Source: CBFGRU01 sp965651255
Lineage (GTDB): Bacteria; Planctomycetota; Phycisphaerae; Phycisphaerales; SM1A02
DNA: 10,407 nucleotides
Direction: 5' to 3'
NCBI GenBank assembly: GCA_965651255.1
Contig: CBFGRU010000101.1
Coordinates: 1-10,407 of the forward strand
The notes under the pieces are model-generated. The model was not told where the DNA came from and ran no database searches. It saw nothing but the letters and a program-made list of their open reading frames with translations. Shown here piece by piece: positions 1 through 7,139 of the stretch (the stretch's first letter is position 1; the number at the start of each line of letters is the position of its first letter). The position numbers and the translations under genes were made by a program.

Positions 1-986
1 AGCGCGAGGCGAATCTTTTCGAGCGCCTTGTTCTGAATCTGTCGGACACGCTCCTTGGTCACGCCGATGATCTGGCCGACCTGTTCGAGCGTCAGCGGGT
101 CCTGGTTCTCGGCCAGATCCAGTCCGAAGCGGTGATGAATCACCGTTCGCTCGACATCGGTGAGATCGGCCTCATTGTTCTGGACAATGTGCTTGACCTC
201 ATCGGCCGCCTCAAGCTCGCTCGTGCGACGAACATTCTCGAGGTGATTGGACTTTTCGAGCGCGGGGTCGAAATCGGTCGGGAACCGCTGTCGGTACTTG
301 CTGAGCTTCAAGCCCTGGCGGCTGAAGGCCTTCAGGATCGCTCGGCAGGCGTACGTCGAGAACTTGAAGCCGCGTCCGCAGTCGAACTTGTCAACCGAAC
401 GGAGCAGAGCCATGTTGCCTTCGCTGACCAGGTCAGCAAAGTCAACCTCACTCATGCGGGTGCGCTTCGCCATCGCCAGAACGAGGGCGAGGTTGGTCTC
501 GGCAATCTGCTCGCGGTAGGCAACGGCCTTGCGATACCAGCGAAGGACATCCCGCGCCTGGTCGGGCGTGGGGTCGTTCGAGCCGATTTCCTTCTGCAGC
601 TCCGACACGCGAAATCGCGCGTAGTTGTACTGAAGGAAGATGACCCGCTCTTCCGCGCCGGTGAGCAGCACCGTGCCCGCATTCTTGAGCGAGCGGGCCT
701 TGGGCGGAGTCAGATCGTCCATCAGCGGCCGATACCACGACACATCGGGGCGGCGGATGTCCGGCGCCTCGTCGTAAATCGCCTGTTCGGCTCCGGCCTT
801 GCGGAACTCGGGTGAGTCGATGTAATCCATCTCCTCAGCGAGAATCTGGCGAAGAAGCCGCTCATCGGCAGCCGAAAGTGAGGTGTTCAGCGACTTTCGT
901 GGCGCCGCGGTTTCCCGGCGCACCGTCGCTCGCTCACGCTGCCGCATGCGGTCAAGAGGGGAGTTTTTGGCAATCATTGCCTGCAT
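1..986 (-). CDS. RNA polymerase sigma-70 family factor, divergent (3' end cut off)
   Basis: This protein directs RNA polymerase to promoters. 328 full codons are visible and the frame is still open at the window edge. Residues 98-125 resemble region 1.2 (LLTGAEERVIFLQ). Region 2 spans about 165-235 and includes DFADLVSEG and GRGFKFSTYACRAI. Region 4.2 is classical (TLEQVGQIIG then TKERVRQIQNKALEKIR, 299-326). Only about 35 residues separate regions 2 and 4, so region 3 appears to be missing. In region 2.3 the paired tryptophans of the RpoD pattern (YATWWIRQ) are replaced (YACRAILK). The N-terminal 95 residues contain a motif (AEEMDYIDSPEFRK) that I cannot assign to a known domain. The start ATG at 986 follows an AGGAAAAGG purine stretch about 10 nt upstream; an ATG three codons later (977) is an alternative. 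The protein is more likely an alternative or lineage-specific factor than the main housekeeping sigma, but that is inference. Confidence 0.93.
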   Translation of the reverse strand, partial: MQAMIAKNSPLDRMRQRERATVRRETAAPRKSLNTSLSAADERLLRQILAEEMDYIDSPEFRKAGAEQAIYDEAPDIRRPDVSWYRPLMDDLTPPKARSLKNAGTVLLTGAEERVIFLQYNYARFRVSELQKEIGSNDPTPDQARDVLRWYRKAVAYREQIAETNLALVLAMAKRTRMSEVDFADLVSEGNMALLRSVDKFDCGRGFKFSTYACRAILKAFSRQGLKLSKYRQRFPTDFDPALEKSNHLENVRRTSELEAADEVKHIVQNNEADLTDVERTVIHHRFGLDLAENQDPLTLEQVGQIIGVTKERVRQIQNKALEKIRLA

Positions 987-1047
987 GTCTGGTTCGCCTT
1001 TTCCTTTCGGAATGACGCTGTGCTGAGTATGTCTCGATCCAAGTGGG

Positions 1048-1085
1048 GGAGCCGTATTCCCGTCAGTCCCGAATCAGCCGGCTCC
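1048..1085 (-). other. Possible hairpin in the sigma factor mRNA leader
   Basis: GGAGCCG (1048-1054) and CGGCTCC (1079-1085) form a perfect 7-bp stem around 24 nt. Within that loop ATTC and GAAT can pair further. The element lies inside the predicted leader transcript, about 60-100 nt before the start codon. A second small inverted repeat (TTCATC, 1 nt, GATGAA, 1141-1153) lies at the start of the leader. I recognise no riboswitch or thermometer class. Confidence 0.3.
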
Positions 1086-1151
1086 GGTGTGAACGGCCAG
1101 CGGGTTTATCAGCCAGTACTACGATCCAAATTCACGCCGGTTCATCCGATG

Positions 1152-1182
1152 AATGTGGAACCATTCTAAACAATTCCACATT
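1152..1182. promoter_or_regulatory. Perfect 9-bp inverted repeat over the -10 element (candidate operator)
   Basis: AATGTGGAA (1152-1160) and TTCCACATT (1174-1182) are perfect reverse complements separated by 13 bp, with half-site centres 22 bp apart, about two helical turns. One arm lies at the expected transcription start and the other in the -35/-10 spacer, so the -10 hexamer sits in the spacer of the repeat. A dimeric repressor bound here would block promoter opening. An RNA hairpin is less likely because the upstream arm lies before the predicted start site. No regulator is identifiable. Confidence 0.5.
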
Positions 1183-1191
1183 TTCTCACAA
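1163..1191 (-). promoter_or_regulatory. sigma-70-type promoter for the sigma factor gene
   Basis: On the minus strand, TTGTGA (1191-1186, 4/6 to the -35 consensus) is followed after exactly 17 bp by TAGAAT (1168-1163, 5/6 to the -10 consensus). Transcription would start near 1156, giving a leader of about 170 nt before the ATG at 986. This is the best promoter-like sequence I found in the window. The local sequence is AT-rich compared with its surroundings. Confidence 0.6.
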
Positions 1192-1627
1192 GTCACCAAC
1201 TTGTTCCGATTCAGCAGATTGATGTTGCCGGCGAACGAGGCCGGCCGATCGTTCAATGGCACCAATCTACCACAGATTCGCACGTGAGCCCGATGATTCT
1301 TCGGCAAACCTGCCGTTTTTGTAACAAAACTTCCGTTTCAGGTTGCATTCGCCGAACATTCGGAATCGGAATCAGGCGAATCGCGGATTGCTGGATCAGG
1401 GAAACTCCGACCGTACATACACCAATCGAGGGTCGGGATTCCCCATTTTTACAGCTATGCGAACGGACTCCGCACAAGAATCCACCGGTTGTCCACAAAT
1501 TCAAATGGATCGCCCGTCTGGGCGTAGGACCGCCCATTCCGTGCGTTGAAGAGATGTGGACGAATCTCAACCGAATCGCATCAGATGCCGTGATGTTCGC
1601 ACCCGAATTCGGTTATTCGGACGTCCC
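1192..1627. other. Non-coding stretch between ndk and the sigma promoter
   Basis: I find no convincing gene here. Small open frames exist on both strands, but they have low-complexity composition, no recognisable motif and no ribosome binding site. Visible elements are one DnaA-box-like 9-mer (TTGTCCACA, 1489-1497), a 6-1-6 inverted repeat TTTTGT/ACAAAA (1317-1329), a GGCCGGCC palindrome (1239-1246), and a 6-bp stem CCGAAT/ATTCGG just after the ndk stop (1603-1620) with no T-run. The stretch could hold an undetected small RNA. Confidence 0.5.
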
Positions 1628-2098
1628 TTACTCCGGGCTGCCGCTCGAGTGGTCGTACACCCAGGCGTTGATCGCCTGGTTGTACTCCAGAATCTCACCA
1701 TCGCGGAAGAACAGCTTCAATTCCTTCTCCGCGGCTTCAGGGCTGTCGGAGCCATGGATGAGATTGAAACTGTTCGAGACGCCAAAGTCGCCACGTATCG
1801 TGCCCGGCTCGGCCTTGGACCCGAACGTCGCGCCCATCATCTTTCGGCTGATGGTGATCGCGCTGTTACCGCGGATCGCGAGCACGAGAACCGGGGAGGA
1901 TGTCATGAACCGAACGAGACTGGTGTAGAAGGGCTTCTCCCGGTGCGCATCGTAATGCTGGGCAGCAAGCTCTTCGGTAATGCGCATCAACTTGCATCCA
2001 ACGATCTGCAGGCCCTTCTCCTCGAACCGGCTGATGATGCGTCCCATGAATCCACGCTGAACGGCGTCCGGCTTGAGAATAATCAACGTCGTTTCCAT
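1628..2098 (-). CDS. ndk: Nucleoside diphosphate kinase
   Basis: This enzyme transfers the gamma phosphate of ATP to other (d)NDPs through a phosphohistidine intermediate, balancing nucleotide pools in the cytoplasm. The 156 residues cover the whole family length. The family signatures are present in order: LKPDAVQRG with the nucleotide-binding Lys (K9), MGAT (88-91), PGTIRGDFG (98-106) with its active-site Arg, and NLIHGSDS with the catalytic His at 115. The residues before NLIHGSDS (VSNSF) differ from the common VGR form, a variation not expected to affect catalysis. AAGGAG lies 11 nt upstream of the ATG, a good ribosome binding site. The gene stands alone, divergent from the Fe-S protein gene and 640 bp upstream of the sigma factor gene, which appears to have its own promoter. 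Confidence 0.98.
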   Translation of the reverse strand: METTLIILKPDAVQRGFMGRIISRFEEKGLQIVGCKLMRITEELAAQHYDAHREKPFYTSLVRFMTSSPVLVLAIRGNSAITISRKMMGATFGSKAEPGTIRGDFGVSNSFNLIHGSDSPEAAEKELKLFFRDGEILEYNQAINAWVYDHSSGSPE

Positions 2099-2261
2099 GG
2101 CGAACGGTTCTCCTTCGGTCGGTTCGCAACCCTCAGATCATCGCCTCCGGGCAATGAAAGGCCGAGCATAGGCACGGACGAATCCATCGGCCAGCATCAT
2201 GTGATATCTGACGGGATCAGCACCGCGATTTGACCGATGAGCCCCGTAGACTTGACCCGCC

Positions 2262-4349
2262 ATGAGGAACGGACCGCTAAACCTGAAGGTCGCTTCGCAC
2301 GCAGGCGAATCGGGCTCCATTGCGCTCCCAGTTCTGGCGGGGTATGAACAGTCAGCGCGCCGAACCCGGATTCGCCCCAGTCGGAACGGGCGGCGACGCG
2401 CGGTCGTCCTCGGGACGGTGCAGTTCCTCATGCTCCTGCACATCGCGGTCTGGTTGGCCGGAAGAGAGTTTGGGTGGTGGAGTGCGACGACCCTCACGCC
2501 GATCGAGCCGAGTGAAGCGATGCAGACGCTCGAGCTTGGATTGGTGAACGCCGGGTTCATCTTCTTCGCGTTGACGCTGGTTTCGACGGTCATCTTCGGC
2601 CGGTGGTTCTGCGGATGGGCCTGCCACGTGGTGCTGCTGCAGGATCTTTGCGGCTGGCTGATGAAGAAGGTCGGGATTACCCCACGCCCGTTTCGCTCGC
2701 GGACATTGATCTGGGTGCCGCTGCTGCTAGCCCTGTACATGTTTGTCTGGCCGACCTTCAAGCGGCTGGCATTGCTGCCGATCCTCGATCGGTTCTGGCC
2801 GGCAGCCAAGGTGTGGTTCACCAGCCCGCCCCCCTGGCGCGGGTTCCAGAACCACCTGATGACAGATGACTTCTGGGCGACGTTCCCGATTCTGATGGCG
2901 ATTCCCACACTTTTCATCTGCGGATTCGCGGCGGTGTACTTTCTTGGTTCCAAGGGGTTCTGCACCTACGGATGCCCGTATGGGGGGTTCTTTGCGCCGC
3001 TCGATGAGCTTTCGCCCGCGCGCATTCGGGTCACCGATGCCTGCGAGGGATGCGGCCATTGCACGGCGGTCTGCACCAGTAATGTTCGTGTTCATGAAGA
3101 AGTACGCGAGTACGGCATGGTGGTTGATACCGGCTGTATGAAGTGCCTGGACTGCGTCAGCGTCTGCCCGAACGACGCGCTGTACTTCGGATTCGGCGCG
3201 CCGGCCGTCATGAAAGGGGAAGCAAAAAACAGACGGCCGAAGAGGCAGTACGACCTGCGGCTTGGTGAAGACATCGCTCTGGCCGCCGTGTTCCTCCTGT
3301 CGCTGCTGTCGATCCGTGGCATGTATCTGGGTGAACCGGTGCCGCTTCTGATGGCGATCGGTTCGGCGGGAATCGTCAGCTTTCTGCTGTTCAAGCTGTG
3401 GCGCATGGTGCAACGATCGCAGTCGCTGGTGCGGATTCAATCCTTGAACCTGAAGTGGCGGGGCCGACTCACTCCGACGGGCTGGTTGTTCGGCGCGGCG
3501 ATGGTTGCGATGCTGGTTGTCTTGACGGGATCGGGATTGACGAACTGGTACACCTGGCGAGGCGACCGGTGGGATGCGCAGGTGGGGTCGCTCTCGCGCG
3601 ATCTGTTGCTTGCCCCATCGTCGGTTCCGAGGCCGGCAGAGTCGGTCGAGGCAGCGGGGGTTGCGATCAAACATCTGGAACGTGCACTCGGCTGGGTGGA
3701 TGGTGGATTCGCCCCCATGACCAGTCCGGCGGTTGCGACCCGACTGGCCCGGCTGCACGCGGTGCGGGCGGATTTCAAGTCCGCAGCCAGCTCGATGCAA
3801 CGTGCACTGGAGATCACCGGCCCGATTGATGTGCTCTGCGCCGACTACGCGCGATTGCTTCTGCTCGCTGGCGATCATCAAGGTGCGCTCAACTACGCGG
3901 TGCAGATGTCCGAGGCACACCCGGAGCTGCACATCCTGCAGCGGGAAACCATCACGCTCTTCGGCGAGGTGCGCACCGTCCCGGAAGGCATCGAGTGGGC
4001 GCGATCGCTGGTTGCGCGGCAGCCGAACAACCTCTTTGCCAAGATCACGCTTGCCGAAGCGATCGCTTCGCTTCCCTCGGAGAATTCCGCAGCCGTGGAA
4101 CTGGCCTTCGAGGTCCTGCGGAACGAGCCGGAGGAGATCGAACTCTATCAGCGAGCCGCGGGCATCTTCTTCCAGGCCGCCCTGTTCGAGTACGCCGAAC
4201 AGGCCATCATCGAAGCGGTCCGCAAGGAACCGCGAAATGCGATGCTGCATGCGCAATTGGCGACCATCTACCAGATTGCCGGTCGGGAAGACCTTGCGGA
4301 GCGATCTCGCGAACGTGCGAGGGAGCTTGGAGCACCGCTGGACCATTGA
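2262..4349 (+). CDS. NapH/CcoG-like membrane ferredoxin fused to a TPR domain
   Basis: This is a membrane protein expected to pass electrons through Fe-S centres; its donor and acceptor are unknown. About seven hydrophobic segments are visible (roughly 47-66, 97-113, 149-166, 206-228, 337-355, 360-380, 405-425). After segment 2 comes the FCGWACHVV motif (C117, C121), and after segment 4 FCTYGCPYG (C234, C238), both placed as in NapH/NosR/CcoG proteins. Two [4Fe-4S] ferredoxin motifs follow: C261/C264/C267/C271 and C292/C295/C298/C302-Pro. Residues about 460-690 are helical repeats of TPR type. With the N-terminus inside, the ferredoxin domain is cytoplasmic and the TPR part would be periplasmic (inference). 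The first Cys motif lacks the usual CP, and the first ferredoxin motif ends in CT rather than CP. No strong Shine-Dalgarno precedes the ATG; the 45-residue hydrophilic, Arg-rich N-terminus may include untranslated residues. No nap, nos or cco partner is in the window. Confidence 0.88.
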   Translation: MRNGPLNLKVASHAGESGSIALPVLAGYEQSARRTRIRPSRNGRRRAVVLGTVQFLMLLHIAVWLAGREFGWWSATTLTPIEPSEAMQTLELGLVNAGFIFFALTLVSTVIFGRWFCGWACHVVLLQDLCGWLMKKVGITPRPFRSRTLIWVPLLLALYMFVWPTFKRLALLPILDRFWPAAKVWFTSPPPWRGFQNHLMTDDFWATFPILMAIPTLFICGFAAVYFLGSKGFCTYGCPYGGFFAPLDELSPARIRVTDACEGCGHCTAVCTSNVRVHEEVREYGMVVDTGCMKCLDCVSVCPNDALYFGFGAPAVMKGEAKNRRPKRQYDLRLGEDIALAAVFLLSLLSIRGMYLGEPVPLLMAIGSAGIVSFLLFKLWRMVQRSQSLVRIQSLNLKWRGRLTPTGWLFGAAMVAMLVVLTGSGLTNWYTWRGDRWDAQVGSLSRDLLLAPSSVPRPAESVEAAGVAIKHLERALGWVDGGFAPMTSPAVATRLARLHAVRADFKSAASSMQRALEITGPIDVLCADYARLLLLAGDHQGALNYAVQMSEAHPELHILQRETITLFGEVRTVPEGIEWARSLVARQPNNLFAKITLAEAIASLPSENSAAVELAFEVLRNEPEEIELYQRAAGIFFQAALFEYAEQAIIEAVRKEPRNAMLHAQLATIYQIAGREDLAERSRERARELGAPLDH

Positions 4350-4418
4350 GCGATGTCAAGGCGATGAATAACTGCACGTGCCTCGGGGGCCGGTCTTGTG
4401 CATCACTCTCGGGTCGAG

Positions 4419-4448
4419 CTGACCTGTTTTGTCATCCTCGGATATGCT
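4419..4448 (+). promoter_or_regulatory. Weak candidate promoter just before the phosphatase gene
   Basis: CTGACC (4419-4424) and TATGCT (4443-4448) each match 4/6 of the -35/-10 consensus with an 18-bp spacer. Transcription would start within a few bases of the ATG at 4457, giving a near-leaderless mRNA. This fits the lack of any Shine-Dalgarno there. Such weak matches also occur by chance. Confidence 0.25.
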
Positions 4449-4456
4449 GATCGCCC

Positions 4457-5935
4457 ATGGTGCCAGTTCCCCAGGGGTTTGCTCAATCGGATACCGACTT
4501 CGCGGAACGCTATCGCGATGAGCGGGCGCGATGGCTGCGCAAGCGCATGCTCTGGTACTGCGGGGTGATGCTGTTCATTCTGATCTTCAGCATGATCTCG
4601 ACGATCTGGGATCTCATCGCCTTCATCTGGCACGGTCAGTTCGAAGAGTGGATGAACTCCGACAGTCTGCTCGACCTTGGTGGGGATCTCGCGCTCTTGT
4701 CCGTTTATCTGGGCGCAGCGTTCGTGGTCGTGCGCGCTCCGCCCCGACGTCGAACCATTGTGCTCACGATGAACTGGGTCGTGCTGCTGGCGGCGGGCAT
4801 GACGATGCTCGGCGCGCCGCTGAGCGTCTACCTCGATTCAGCGGGCGGAACCGCAGAGGGTTGGTCGAGAAACGAAACCGCCGTCATGGTGGGAGCAGCC
4901 GGACTGTTCGTCCTGCACTTCCTTGGTTCGCTGTTCGTCGCCCTCACACCGCGCGAATCGCTGTGGCCGCTCATTCCGCTGGCGATTACCTTCATCGTGG
5001 TCACACTCACGCTCAATCCGGGCGAACCGTGGGTGCGCGCGGTGCTGATCGCGGGGCTGATTCCCGCAGCAGCGCCGGGTGTCCTGTGGGCATCGTGGCG
5101 ATCGCGCCGTTTTGATGAGCAGTTCACCACCCGAGCGCTGGAAGGTCGTCTCGGTGAGTTGCAGGGTGAATTGGCATCCGCCCGTCGAGTGCACGAGGCG
5201 CTCTTCCCGCCGCCGGTCGCGCGGGGGCCGGTCCGCGTCGCCTACGAGTATGAACCGATGCGTGAGATCGGCGGGGACTTCCTGCACATACACCCGCTGG
5301 CGTTTCCACCCAGTGAGAGCAGCGGCATCATGACCGTGACACTGGTTGATGTCTCAGGGCACGGGCTGGCTGCGGCACTTGCCGTGAACCGGCTGCATGG
5401 CGAGATGCTGCGCCTCTTTGCCGACGGCACCGACCACTCACCGCGCAAACTTCTGCAGGCCATGAATGATTATGCGCGCATCGCCGTCGCCCCGCAGGGG
5501 ATTTACGCCACCGCGATCAGTCTGCAGCTTGATCCGGTTCGGCGGGAGCTGCGCTGGGCGAATGCGGGTCATCCGCCCGCGTACATCCGCTCGCCGGATG
5601 GTCCGCTCGAACCGCTTGGCGCGACCGCGACGATGCTGGGCGTACTGAGCCGCGACCTGTACGCGGTCGAGGAACACGTTCGTGAGTTGCGCGATGATGA
5701 ATGTGTCGTGGCCTACACCGATGGTGTCACGGAAGCACGCGGTTCGGGGGGCGAGTTCTTCGGCGATGATCGATTGCGCGAAGCGCTGAGTCGCGCCACC
5801 GCGAAGAGCGATTGCGGATCGGTCGCCCGCGCGATCATTCGCGCGGTGAATCAGTTTCGAAGGGGGCGCGCCAATGACGACACGCTGGTGGTCGAAGCGC
5901 GGTTTGTTGTTGAGTCGTCCGACGACCGCACGTAA
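4457..5935 (+). CDS. Membrane-anchored SpoIIE/RsbU-type PP2C Ser/Thr phosphatase
   Basis: This protein is predicted to dephosphorylate a phosphoserine/threonine protein; in this family the usual substrates are STAS-type anti-sigma-factor antagonists. Residues 1-32 are charged, about six transmembrane segments follow (33-55, 72-93, 100-121, 142-163, 168-186, 193-212), then a short helical linker (about 220-250) and the phosphatase domain (about 255-485). The metal-binding motifs are IGGDF (271-275), VDVSGHG (297-303), NAGHPPA (369-375), TDGVTEA (421-427) and NDDTLVV (473-479). The common GGDxxD motif reads GGDFLH here, so the second acidic residue is His277. Because the other acidic motifs are intact, the enzyme is probably active. 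No sensory domain such as HAMP, PAS or GAF is visible, so the six-TM part is the likely sensor. No cognate STAS or anti-sigma kinase gene is in the window. The gene converges on rho. Confidence 0.93.
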   Translation: MVPVPQGFAQSDTDFAERYRDERARWLRKRMLWYCGVMLFILIFSMISTIWDLIAFIWHGQFEEWMNSDSLLDLGGDLALLSVYLGAAFVVVRAPPRRRTIVLTMNWVVLLAAGMTMLGAPLSVYLDSAGGTAEGWSRNETAVMVGAAGLFVLHFLGSLFVALTPRESLWPLIPLAITFIVVTLTLNPGEPWVRAVLIAGLIPAAAPGVLWASWRSRRFDEQFTTRALEGRLGELQGELASARRVHEALFPPPVARGPVRVAYEYEPMREIGGDFLHIHPLAFPPSESSGIMTVTLVDVSGHGLAAALAVNRLHGEMLRLFADGTDHSPRKLLQAMNDYARIAVAPQGIYATAISLQLDPVRRELRWANAGHPPAYIRSPDGPLEPLGATATMLGVLSRDLYAVEEHVRELRDDECVVAYTDGVTEARGSGGEFFGDDRLREALSRATAKSDCGSVARAIIRAVNQFRRGRANDDTLVVEARFVVESSDDRT

Positions 5936-6008
5936 TCGTTGCCGCCACCGCTCCGGTGGGCGTCACGTCGGAGTCCTCCGCATTGGTTATGCCCGATGGA
6001 AGGCAGTT
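5936..6008. terminator. Short gap between converging genes with small hairpins
   Basis: The 73 bp between the phosphatase stop and the rho stop contain CCACCG/CGGTGG (5945-5950 and 5954-5959, 3-nt loop) and CGGAG/CTCCG immediately after. Neither is followed by a T-run on either strand, so this is not a textbook intrinsic terminator. It may weaken read-through in both directions. Confidence 0.3.
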
Positions 6009-7139
6009 TCAGCCGGCAACCAGGTCCGAATTGGTCGGATACCGCTTGAGCGCGCCGAGCAGTTGTTCCACCTGGACATGCGGCGGCATGTTGAGCAATC
6101 GCCGACGAAGCGCGGTCACCGTCTTGAGTTCCGCTTCGTTCATCAGCAGATGCTCTTTGCGGGTACCGCTGGCGGCGAGATTGATGGACGGGAAGACTCG
6201 GCGCTCGGCAATCGAGCGATCGAGGATCAGTTCCATGTTTCCCGTGCCCTTGAACTCTTCGAAGATGATCTGGTCTGCACGAGACCCGGTATCGACCAGA
6301 CAGGTGGCGATGATGGTGAGTGACCCGCCTTCTTCGGCCTTGCGCGCGGCGCCAAAGAGTTGCTTAGGCACTTCGAGGGCGCGACTGTCGAGTCCACCGG
6401 TCATGGTGCGGCCGGACGAACCGAACTTCCGCGAATTGTTGAAGGCACGGCCAAGTCGCGTAATTGAATCGAGCAGCACAACCACATCGCGCCCGATCTC
6501 AACCAGCCGCTTGGCGCGTTCGATGGCGAACATGCCGAGCGTGATGTGCTTGTCCACATCCTGATCGTTCGATGAGGCCAGCACTTGCGCGGGAACGTTT
6601 CGTTTGAAGTCGGTGACCTCTTCCGGACGTTCATCGATGAGCAGCGCGATCAGTTCGACATCAGGATGATTGTGCTTGATGCCGTAGGCAATGTTCTGCA
6701 GGAGCACGGTCTTGCCGGCTTTGGGAGGCGCGACAATGAGTCCGCGCGTGCCGTACCCGATGGGGCAGAACAGGTCGATCAGACGACACGCCGGCGGACA
6801 TTCCCGGTACTCCAGATCCATCCGTGGCTGGGGGTCAAGCGGCGTCAGCTCCTCGAACTTCTTCCGTTGGCCGTATTCATCCGGTGAGAGTCCGTCGATC
6901 TCCAGGACTTCACCAACGACCGGACGGGCCGATCGCGGCCTCCCTCGACGTCGGCGCGGCTTCTTATCCACCACCTCGACCGTCAGGTGCTGACCGGGTC
7001 GCAGCGGATATCGCTGCATGAGATCGGCGGGGACGAAGGGATCATCGTTCCCTTCGACCGGACCGTTTTCGTACTGCCTGATTCGACCCTCGGCGCCAGT
7101 TGGCCACACGAGGATCCCGCTCTTGGTTGTCATGAGCAT
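6009..7139 (-). CDS. rho: Transcription termination factor Rho, short form
   Basis: Rho is a hexameric RNA-dependent ATPase/translocase that ends transcription of untranslated RNA. The ATPase core is strongly conserved: Walker A APPKAGKT (137-144), LLIDERPEEVTDFKR (166-180), Walker B VVVLLDS (219-225), the Q-loop region (about 239-255, TMTGGLDSRAL) and the R-loop region FEEFKGTGNMEL (292-303). At 376 residues it is shorter than E. coli Rho (419) because the N-terminal helical domain is absent: the protein begins almost directly at the OB-fold (SGILVWPTG). Upstream in frame there is no ATG or GTG before a TAG near 7278, so the domain is not missed by start choice. The OB-fold is unusual: the aromatic RNP1 pattern (GFGFLR) reads AEGRIR, and a basic stretch (KKPRRRRGRPRSARP, 59-73) fills a loop. 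An ATG at 7133 is an alternative start. The gene lies 215 nt after psuG. Confidence 0.97.
   Translation of the reverse strand: MLMTTKSGILVWPTGAEGRIRQYENGPVEGNDDPFVPADLMQRYPLRPGQHLTVEVVDKKPRRRRGRPRSARPVVGEVLEIDGLSPDEYGQRKKFEELTPLDPQPRMDLEYRECPPACRLIDLFCPIGYGTRGLIVAPPKAGKTVLLQNIAYGIKHNHPDVELIALLIDERPEEVTDFKRNVPAQVLASSNDQDVDKHITLGMFAIERAKRLVEIGRDVVVLLDSITRLGRAFNNSRKFGSSGRTMTGGLDSRALEVPKQLFGAARKAEEGGSLTIIATCLVDTGSRADQIIFEEFKGTGNMELILDRSIAERRVFPSINLAASGTRKEHLLMNEAELKTVTALRRRLLNMPPHVQVEQLLGALKRYPTNSDLVAG

Noticed and set aside
1489..1497. Replication origin suggested by DnaA-like 9-mers
   Set aside because: Only two isolated matches 5.8 kb apart, with no cluster, no DnaA/DnaN/Gid neighbours and no AT-rich unwinding element.
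1119..1570. Small minus-strand frames (62 and 105 codons) upstream of the sigma factor
   Set aside because: They have no ribosome binding site or motif. The first overlaps the predicted promoter and operator, and the second has a composition unlike its neighbours.
1284..1928. A 214-codon plus-strand frame running from the intergenic region into ndk
   Set aside because: Its second half is antisense to ndk and the first half has no coding character or recognisable motif.
1556..2233. A 225-codon open frame on the plus strand across ndk
   Set aside because: The minus strand encodes a full Ndk with its catalytic His; this frame is its shadow.
2230..2257. TTGACC repeated 22 bp apart before the Fe-S/TPR gene, as promoter -35 elements
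   Set aside because: The second copy is too close to the ATG and no -10 follows the first at a suitable distance.
2727..4346. A 539-codon open frame antisense to the Fe-S/TPR gene
   Set aside because: It has no recognisable domain, its composition is that of a mirror of the real gene (Arg/His/Gln-rich), and the opposite strand has clear Cys motifs and TM segments. Long antisense frames are common in GC-rich genes.
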